Assembly: GCF_031178445.1 (NCBI RefSeq)
Contig: NZ_JAPSIY010000001.1
Location: 1-64,000 of the forward strand
Direction: 5' to 3'
DNA length: 64,000 bases
Source of the DNA: Microbacterium sp.
GTDB lineage: Bacteria; Actinomycetota; Actinomycetes; Actinomycetales; Microbacteriaceae
Part shown: in pieces, positions 58,626-64,000 of the stretch
Numbering within the stretch: the first letter of the stretch is position 1
How the letters are laid out: each line of letters begins with the position of its first letter
Made by a program: the position numbers and the translations under genes
Notes under the pieces: generated by a model
What the model was told of the DNA's origin: nothing
What the model saw: the letters and a program-made list of their open reading frames with translations, nothing else
The model's database searches: none

Positions 58626-59684
58626 TCAGAACAGCGCGAGCTCAGGCACGTAGGCGCGCGCGTCGGCCCCCGCGTCGTCCGGCAGTTCCGCGATCGTCGC
58701 CGGCTGCCACTTCGGCTGGCGGTCCTTGTCGACCAGCTGCGCTCTGATGCCCTCCACGAGGTCGGGGTGATGCGTCCCGAACCACATCACTCGCCGGTAC
58801 TCGCCCTCCAGCGCCTCACGGATGCCGCTCATCGCACGCGCTTCGCGCACCGCATCGAGGGTGACCGCGAGACCGGTGGGCGCCAGTTCCTCTAGCGCAG
58901 CGAGCGCGGCTGCCGCATCCGGAGCTTCCGATCGCCGCAGACGGTCGGCGATCTCGCCGACCGTTGGCGCCGAGAAGGCCTCATCTATCCATTCCCTCGC
59001 GGCGGGGAGCTGCGAGGGCTCCGGCGTCTCGTCGAAGAGCAGCACCAGCTCGTTGGGGGTGCCGGGGTCGGCGCGGTATGCGAGCGCCTCCCGCAGGGCG
59101 TCGAGGCGGTCGGAGGGCACGAAGTGGTCGGCGAAGCGCATCTCGACGGCATCGGCGCCACCCATGCTCGCCCCAGTGAGCCCGAAGTACTCCCCCAGCC
59201 TTCCTGGCGCACGGCCGAGCAGCCAGGTGCCGCCGACGTCAGGGGTGAAGCCGATGCGCGTCTCGGGCATCGCCAGCTTCGAACGCTCGGTGACGACGCG
59301 CACAGCCGCGTGCCCTGCCAGGCCGATGCCGCCACCCATGGTGATGCCGTCGGCGAACGCGACGACGGGCTTGGGGTACTCGGCGATCAGCGCGTTCATG
59401 GCGTACTCGGCCCGGAAGAACTCGGCGATCGCCTCGGGGTGCCCTCCCACGATCTGGTCGTAGAGCGCGCGAACGTCACCGCCTGCGCACAGCCCCCGCT
59501 CGCCTTCACCGTCGATGAGGACGGTCTGGATGTCGGGATCGTCGCGCCAGACCTCCAGCGCCGCGGTGATCCGCCGGATCATCTCGAGATCGAGCGCGTT
59601 GATCGCGCGAGGGCGATTGAGGCTGATGCGGCCAAGCGAGTACTCGGTGCGGACGAGGACGGTGGGTGCTTCGACGTCGGTCAC
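58626..59684 (-). CDS. 3-hydroxyisobutyryl-CoA hydrolase / enoyl-CoA hydratase family
   Basis: A 352-residue crotonase-fold protein of the ECH_2 group, which holds 3-hydroxyisobutyryl-CoA hydrolases of valine breakdown. Signature parts: ISLNRPRAINALDLEMIRRI, GLCAGGDVRALYDQ (oxyanion hole), ADGITMGGGIGLAGHAAVRV, MPETRIGFTPDVGGTWLLGR. The extended C-terminal half (to residue 352) sets it apart from simple enoyl-CoA hydratases. GTG start at 59684 (no strong RBS); the longer frame to 59768 adds an unlikely leader. Convergent with the glycosyltransferase. Confidence 0.85.
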   Translation of the reverse strand: MTDVEAPTVLVRTEYSLGRISLNRPRAINALDLEMIRRITAALEVWRDDPDIQTVLIDGEGERGLCAGGDVRALYDQIVGGHPEAIAEFFRAEYAMNALIAEYPKPVVAFADGITMGGGIGLAGHAAVRVVTERSKLAMPETRIGFTPDVGGTWLLGRAPGRLGEYFGLTGASMGGADAVEMRFADHFVPSDRLDALREALAYRADPGTPNELVLLFDETPEPSQLPAAREWIDEAFSAPTVGEIADRLRRSEAPDAAAALAALEELAPTGLAVTLDAVREARAMSGIREALEGEYRRVMWFGTHHPDLVEGIRAQLVDKDRQPKWQPATIAELPDDAGADARAYVPELALF

Positions 59685-59803
59685 GCTGGCCAGGCTACCT
59701 CCTCTCCACAGGGCCCCGTCTTGGCGCTTTTCGGCAGGTGGAACGACGAAACCAGGTGATTTCCGCAAAGATGGAAGGAACTGCCCAGGGAGGAGGGGCT
59801 CGC

Positions 59804-62080
59804 ATGCCCGAAGGACAGGTGCTCGAGTTCGCCCGAGTGACGAAGCGCTTCGGCGCCGTGACCGCGGTTTCCGACCTCTCAGTTCGCGTCGAGCCGGGAG
59901 TCGTCACCGGCTTCCTCGGCCCGAACGGCGCAGGCAAGACCACGACGCTGCGGATGCTGCTGGGGCAGATCCGCCCCACGTCCGGCACCGCGACGATCGG
60001 CGGCGTCAGCTACGCCGAGCTGCGGCATCCCCTGCGCACGATCGGGGCCGTGCTCGAAGAGGCGGCATACCGTCCGCGGCGCTCGGCGTCTCGTCAGCTG
60101 ATGATCGCGGCCAAGGCCAACGGCATCCCCGCGGAGCGCGTCGACGAGGTGCTGCGCCTGGTGGGCCTGCAGGACGACGCCGATACCCGCATCGGCGGGT
60201 TCTCGCTCGGCATGCGCCAGCGGCTCAGCGTGGCGACCGCGCTGCTCGGCGACCCTGGCGCGCTGGTGCTCGACGAGCCGGCGAACGGGCTCGACCCCGA
60301 GGGCATCCGCTGGATGCGCATGCTGATACGCCGCCTCGCCGACGAGGGCCGGACCGTGCTGGTGTCGTCCCACGTGCTGAGCGAGATCGAGCAGGTGGCC
60401 GACGCCGTGGTGGTGCTCTCGAAGGGCCGCGCGGTGTACTCGGGCAGCATCGACGACCTGGCCGACCCGACCGGCGGTGCCGTGATCGTGGACGCCGAGG
60501 ATCGCGGCTCGCTGGCTGCGGCGCTGACCGCCGCCGGCCTGTCGTTCGACGTGCTCCGCTCGGGCCTGACGGTGCGCGAATCGGATGCCGCCTCGGTTGG
60601 GGCCGTCGCGGCGGCCGCCGGCATCGCGCTGACGACGCTGCAGCAGCGCGGACCAAGCCTGGAAGAGGTCTTCCTCGATCTCGTGTACGGCCGGCGCGGC
60701 GACAGCCCTCGTCTCGACCAGGTCGCGAACCCGGTCGCTCATGCTCCGCACGAGGCGGCTGCCGAATCGACCGCAGGCGACACCGCACTCGTCGCGGCCA
60801 GCGTGCCGGTCGCGGGCGCCGCCGCTGCCGTCGGCGCGGGAGCGGGACTCTTCCCCGGGGTCGCCGACGACGAGACGGATGCTACCGGGGGCGCGAACAC
60901 TCCGCCGCACGATGCGGACGACACGGATGCCACGCTCGAACGAGATGGCATCGATGCTGACACGGATGCCGCGCTCGAACGAGATGGCATCGATGCTGAG
61001 GCGGGTGCCACCGAGGGTGTCGTCGCCGCCGACGCCCCGCCCGCGGATGCGGCGGCAGAGGCGGACGCCGAGCACGACGCGTCGGCAGAGCAGACGCATG
61101 CCGACGCAGGAGAGCCCGTCGCCGACAGTCAGCCGGTCGATGAGAGCGAGTTCGACGGTGAGGACGCGCGCGACGATGAGGGCGAGCGCGACGGTGGGGT
61201 CGAGCGCGACGGTGGGGTCGAGCCCGCGGCTTCGAGCGGGCAGCCGTCCGAGGGGCAGGGCGCCCACGCGGGCGGAGAAGCTCCGGTCGACGAGTCGGCT
61301 CCTGTCGACGAGAGCGAGCGATCCGACGACGCACAGTCTTCCATCGAGCACGAGGGCGAGCCGACTGCGGAGGGCCCGGCGGAGCACCACGAGGACGGCT
61401 CGGACGGCGAGAGTGACCACTCGGGCGAGGGCGACCACGCAGATGTGGACGCGGACGAGCGAGCCGCCCACGAGCGCGACGGCTCCCCCGGGTCCGCGTT
61501 CTCGTTGCCCAGTGATCTGTGGTCGCCGCGGCATGCGCAGGAGACGCCTCAGGCGTCGGACGATTCGGGGCCGGAAGTGCTCCCGCTGGCGACGCAGGCG
61601 GTCTCCCTCCCCGTCACAGCGGACCAGACCACTTTCACCGAGCTGATCACCGGCATCCCTGCGGCCTCCTCGGAGGATGCGGCATCCGACTCCGCCGAGC
61701 CGCCGGCGACCACGTCGGCGTTCTCGGTGTTCTCGCCCATCCTCTCGGAGGACGAGGATTCCGAGTCGGGATCCGACTCGACGGTCGATGATGAAGACGA
61801 CCCTCGCCTGGCGGCGATGCGCACATCCCTGTCGTCCGCTGCGAGCCGGTTCTTCGGCGGACCTGCCCCTGAGTACCCCTACGGAGACGTTCCGAAGACC
61901 GACGAAGCGGCCGAAGCGGCCGAAGCCGACGAAGCGGCCGTGGCCGAGCAGACCGACGCGGGCGAGTCCGACGATTCGGACGACGCCACACGCACGATCG
62001 AAACGGTCACCGGCGACCGGGGCGACGACGTCGATCAGCCCGACGATGACCAGCACGACGACGACCAGCACCGGGGCTGA
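59804..62080 (+). CDS. ABC transporter ATPase with 460-residue acidic tail
   Basis: A 758-residue protein. Residues 1 to about 297 are a standard CcmA-type ABC ATPase: Walker A GPNGAGKTTTLRM, signature FSLGMRQRLSVATALL, Walker B LVLDEPANGLDPEG, and VLVSSHVLSEIEQ. The rest is a low-complexity region very rich in Asp, Glu, Ala, Ser and Gly, with internal repeats, no hydrophobic span and hardly any aromatic residues, so it is surely disordered and cytoplasmic. No permease gene follows; the partner must be elsewhere. AGGAGG precedes the ATG at 59804. A normal ABC-2 type drug or lipid export ATPase would end near residue 300. Confidence 0.85.
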   Translation: MPEGQVLEFARVTKRFGAVTAVSDLSVRVEPGVVTGFLGPNGAGKTTTLRMLLGQIRPTSGTATIGGVSYAELRHPLRTIGAVLEEAAYRPRRSASRQLMIAAKANGIPAERVDEVLRLVGLQDDADTRIGGFSLGMRQRLSVATALLGDPGALVLDEPANGLDPEGIRWMRMLIRRLADEGRTVLVSSHVLSEIEQVADAVVVLSKGRAVYSGSIDDLADPTGGAVIVDAEDRGSLAAALTAAGLSFDVLRSGLTVRESDAASVGAVAAAAGIALTTLQQRGPSLEEVFLDLVYGRRGDSPRLDQVANPVAHAPHEAAAESTAGDTALVAASVPVAGAAAAVGAGAGLFPGVADDETDATGGANTPPHDADDTDATLERDGIDADTDAALERDGIDAEAGATEGVVAADAPPADAAAEADAEHDASAEQTHADAGEPVADSQPVDESEFDGEDARDDEGERDGGVERDGGVEPAASSGQPSEGQGAHAGGEAPVDESAPVDESERSDDAQSSIEHEGEPTAEGPAEHHEDGSDGESDHSGEGDHADVDADERAAHERDGSPGSAFSLPSDLWSPRHAQETPQASDDSGPEVLPLATQAVSLPVTADQTTFTELITGIPAASSEDAASDSAEPPATTSAFSVFSPILSEDEDSESGSDSTVDDEDDPRLAAMRTSLSSAASRFFGGPAPEYPYGDVPKTDEAAEAAEADEAAVAEQTDAGESDDSDDATRTIETVTGDRGDDVDQPDDDQHDDDQHRG
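60923..61000 (+). repeat. 39-bp tandem repeat, two units
   Basis: Units 60923-60961 and 60962-61000 differ at two or three of 39 bases and encode two copies of a 13-residue unit (core LERDGIDA) in the acidic tail. Recent slippage or unequal recombination is the simplest cause. Confidence 0.85.
61184..61219 (+). repeat. 18-bp tandem repeat, two identical units
   Basis: GAGCGCGACGGTGGGGTC occurs twice in a row (61184-61201, 61202-61219), encoding ERDGGV twice in the acidic tail. The preceding 18 bases (GAGGGCGAGCG...) look like a decayed third copy. Confidence 0.85.
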
Positions 62081-62091
62081 TCGCCCGCCGG

Positions 62092-62541
62092 TCAGACCGG
62101 GCGGGGCCGGATGACGGGTCGCTGACGCTGCTTCGGCACGGCGACCGGCGCAGTCGAGGCGATGTCTGTGACGTCGGCCGGCTCGTCTGTGACCTCGAGC
62201 CGCAGCGCCTGCGTGAGGGCGAGGCCGTGGCGGGTGGTGAGGATCAGCCGCTGGTACTGCTCATTGCCGTCGAGATCGATGACGACGCTGGGCCGCCGAC
62301 GCCGGATCAGCACGAAGTCGGTGGTGCCGGCGCCCTTCCACGTGCCGGCGGCGAGGATCCCGGGGATGTACGTGCCCGGGCCCGGGACGCCGCGGAGCCA
62401 TGTCCAGGCATCGTCGGTCAGCTGCACCCGCGTGATGTGCTCGCGCTGGATGCGCACGTTGGAGCGATGGAACGTCGATGCGCGCTCGATCGGCGACAGC
62501 ACGATCTCGAGCTGCGTCTGATCCAGCAGGAGCGTCACCAT
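62092..62541 (-). CDS. Hypothetical protein, beta-rich
   Basis: A 149-residue protein with no clear family. The first 115 residues have alternating hydrophobic strands (LEIVLSPIERASTFHRSNVR, VQLTDDAWTWLRGVPGPGTY, TDFVLIRRRRPSVVIDLDGN), which is compatible with a PH-like or small beta-barrel fold; the end is Arg/Pro-rich (KQRQRPVIRPRPV). No signal or membrane segment. Convergent with the ABC ATPase gene, 11 bp between stops. A small inverted repeat lies 54 bp upstream of the start. Confidence 0.6.
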   Translation of the reverse strand: MVTLLLDQTQLEIVLSPIERASTFHRSNVRIQREHITRVQLTDDAWTWLRGVPGPGTYIPGILAAGTWKGAGTTDFVLIRRRRPSVVIDLDGNEQYQRLILTTRHGLALTQALRLEVTDEPADVTDIASTAPVAVPKQRQRPVIRPRPV

Positions 62542-62594
62542 TCATCCAGTCTGCCAGCGCGCCGCTGGGAGACGAGTGCGACTTGCTCACAACG

Positions 62595-62613
62595 CGACAA
62601 CGATCCGTTGTCG
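62595..62613. promoter_or_regulatory. Small operator-like palindrome
   Basis: CGACAACG ATC CGTTGTCG, an 8-bp perfect inverted repeat with three-base spacer, 54 bp upstream of the hypothetical gene at 62541 and downstream of hemL. There is no poly-T, and the size is that of a repressor site rather than of a terminator. The regulator is unknown. Confidence 0.35.
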
Positions 62614-62733
62614 ACGACTCACAGTCACGATGATCGCCGTCCGAGGAGGATCCCGCGTCCCGCAGCGCGACCTGCGTTCGAGAGACTCCTCGCGATGCCG
62701 GCAGGAGAGCGCCGGGCGGATGAGCGCGGCGAC

Positions 62734-64000
62734 TCAGGCGGTGGCGGATGCGGCCGCCGCGGCCGCGGCCGGCAACGAGGCCTCGATCGCAGCGAGCTCA
62801 TCGTCGCCGTGCGCGGCCGTGAGGAACCATGCCTCGAACACGCTCGGCGGAAGCGCGACGCCCTGCTCGCGCATGGCGTGGAAGAACGGTGCGTACCGGA
62901 ACGACTCCTGGGCCTGCGCCTGCGTGTAATCCTTCGGCGCTTCCGGGGCGAAGACCACGCCGAACAGGTTGCCGGCACGGGGAACGGCGTGCACGACGCC
63001 GGCCTCGGTCAGTGCGGCGTCGAGCGCATCGGCGAGGCGGGATGCCGCGGTGTCCACCCGCGCGTACACCTCGGGCGTCGCCAGCCGCAGCGTCGCGAGG
63101 CCGGCCGCGACCGACAGCGGGTTCCCCGACAGGGTTCCCGCCTGATAGACCGGGCCGACAGGAGCCAGCAGGTCCATGACCGCGGCGCTGCCGCCGAGAG
63201 CGGCCAGCGGCATCCCGCCGCCGACGACCTTGCCGAAGGTGATGATGTCGGGAACGTAGTGCTCGCCCTGCTCCTGCTGCAGCCCCCAGAACCCGGCGGG
63301 GTGCACACGGAACCCGGTGAGCACCTCGTCGAGGATCATCAGCGCGCCGTGCTCGTGAGCGGTGTCGGCGATCAGCTTGTTGAAGCCGGGCTGCGGGGCG
63401 ACGACGCCCATGTTGGCGGATGCCGCCTCGACGATGACCGCGGCGATGCGATCGCCGTGTTCGGCGAACACCGCGGCGAGCGCGTCGGGGTCGTTGTAGT
63501 CGATCACCACGGTCTGCGCGGTGATCGGCGCGGGCACCCCGGCCGATCCGGGCAGGGCCAGCGTGGCCACGCCGGATCCGGCGGCAGCGAGCAGTCCGTC
63601 GGAGTGACCGTGGTAGTGCCCGGCGAACTTCACCAGCAGGTCGCGACCGGTCGCACCCCTGGCCAGCCGGATGGCGGTCATGGTCGCTTCGGTGCCCGTC
63701 GACACCAGGCGCAACCGCTCGACCGGGCGCACGTCGCCGTGCCGCACGCGGTCGGCGATCAGCTGTGCGAGCTCCACCTCCCCCTCGGTGGGGGCGCCGA
63801 AGGACAGCCCGCGGGATGCCGCATCCTGCACGGCCTGCACGACCTCGGGCTGGGCATGCCCGAGCAGCGCCGGGCCCCAGGAGGCGACCAGATCGATGTA
63901 CTCCGCGCCGGCCGCATCCGTCACCCGCGCGCCGCTCGCCGAGGCGAGGAACCGGGGCGTGCCGCCCACTGATCCGTAGGCGCGCACCGGCGAGTTCACG
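62734..64000 (-). CDS. hemL: Glutamate-1-semialdehyde 2,1-aminomutase (partial, 5' end off window)
   Basis: At least 421 residues of HemL, which makes 5-aminolevulinate from glutamate-1-semialdehyde with PLP in tetrapyrrole synthesis. The visible N-terminus [20 protein letters not shown] normally stands at residues 20-40, so the true start lies beyond the right edge. Seen are [54 protein letters not shown], the PLP Lys in [17 protein letters not shown] and [20 protein letters not shown]. The C-terminus is Ala-rich, ending in [10 protein letters not shown]. Confidence 0.92.
   Translation of the reverse strand, partial: VNSPVRAYGSVGGTPRFLASASGARVTDAAGAEYIDLVASWGPALLGHAQPEVVQAVQDAASRGLSFGAPTEGEVELAQLIADRVRHGDVRPVERLRLVSTGTEATMTAIRLARGATGRDLLVKFAGHYHGHSDGLLAAAGSGVATLALPGSAGVPAPITAQTVVIDYNDPDALAAVFAEHGDRIAAVIVEAASANMGVVAPQPGFNKLIADTAHEHGALMILDEVLTGFRVHPAGFWGLQQEQGEHYVPDIITFGKVVGGGMPLAALGGSAAVMDLLAPVGPVYQAGTLSGNPLSVAAGLATLRLATPEVYARVDTAASRLADALDAALTEAGVVHAVPRAGNLFGVVFAPEAPKDYTQAQAQESFRYAPFFHAMREQGVALPPSVFEAWFLTAAHGDDELAAIEASLPAAAAAAASATA

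Noticed and set aside
58626..59684. Plain enoyl-CoA hydratase
   Set aside because: The length (352 residues) and the conserved C-terminal half fit the 3-hydroxyisobutyryl-CoA hydrolase group better.
60923..61219. CRISPR or minisatellite locus
   Set aside because: Only two units each, in frame within a coding sequence, with no spacers.
1..64000. tRNA, rRNA, phage or plasmid genes
   Set aside because: No clover-leaf-like stretch with a T-loop GTTCGA consensus in context, no rRNA sequence and no integrase, terminase, partition or replication gene was recognised by eye; short or divergent RNAs could be missed without a covariance search.

Overview
The window is high-GC DNA (about 70%) with tightly packed genes, frequent ATGA, TGATG and GTGA overlaps and GTG starts. 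It shows purine-rich ribosome binding sites and actinobacterial gene types: a fused EcfA, GntR-rich sugar loci, a DUF4407 protein and HutC- and FadR-type regulators. The best guess is a chromosomal segment of a Microbacteriaceae actinobacterium, probably Microbacterium-like; this is inferred from gene content and base use, not from a marker gene. No rRNA, tRNA, CRISPR array, transposase or phage gene was recognised.

Layout. (1) 0.2-5.7 kb: polysaccharide-type accessory genes (FAD oxidoreductase, a LacI-type sensor that lacks its DNA-binding domain, a DeoR regulator, an acetyl-xylan-esterase-like hydrolase, a VOC protein). (2) 5.7-15.7 kb: a sugar locus with a cupin phosphoglucose isomerase, an FGGY kinase, a 2-hydroxyacid dehydrogenase, a shikimate-dehydrogenase-like enzyme, a phosphotriesterase-type lactonase, a ribose-type ABC transporter and a TIM-barrel sugar epimerase. 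(3) 15.7-24.8 kb: a full non-phosphorylating L-fucose pathway (mutarotase, L-fucose dehydrogenase, lactonase, L-fuconate dehydratase, keto-deoxy-fuconate dehydrogenase, diketo-acid hydrolase) with a sulfatase and a FadR-type regulator. It is interrupted by a TetR plus dihydrofolate-reductase-like pair flanked by 76-77 bp direct repeats. (4) 25-28 kb: transaldolase-like enzyme, ribokinase, RbsD and a HutC-type GntR regulator. (5) 28-36.5 kb: a Cds1-like PLP enzyme, an ACT protein, a D-2-hydroxyacid oxidase, and a FadR regulator divergent from a class V aminotransferase-like gene plus a CUT1 sugar ABC system. (6) 36.6-64 kb: mostly housekeeping and general genes (AKR, DUF4407, AraC, SixA, RlmN, KDPG aldolase, TauE/SafE, two SDRs, DUF488, an APH(3')-like kinase, a TPP-riboswitch-controlled thiamine-precursor ECF transporter, a D-Ala-D-Ala carboxypeptidase, a heterodimeric ABC exporter, a glycosyltransferase, an acyl-CoA hydrolase, an ABC ATPase with a very long acidic tail, and hemL running off the right edge).

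How they work together. A palindrome close to AACYTGTNNTNACAGGTT occurs in front of five transcription units: the isomerase/kinase divergon, the ABC transporter/epimerase divergon, the transaldolase/ribokinase divergon (which carries the GntR gene) and, 16 kb away, the KDPG aldolase gene. Two of the copies share an identical 16-nt core. This suggests one GntR regulon that joins uptake, epimerisation, phosphorylation, oxidation, lactone opening and aldol cleavage of an unidentified sugar; it is the best candidate here for an undescribed pathway. The fucose genes have their own operator, set between overlapping divergent promoters. A third set, controlled by a FadR-type protein, has two sites matching the FadR consensus TNGTNNNACNA.
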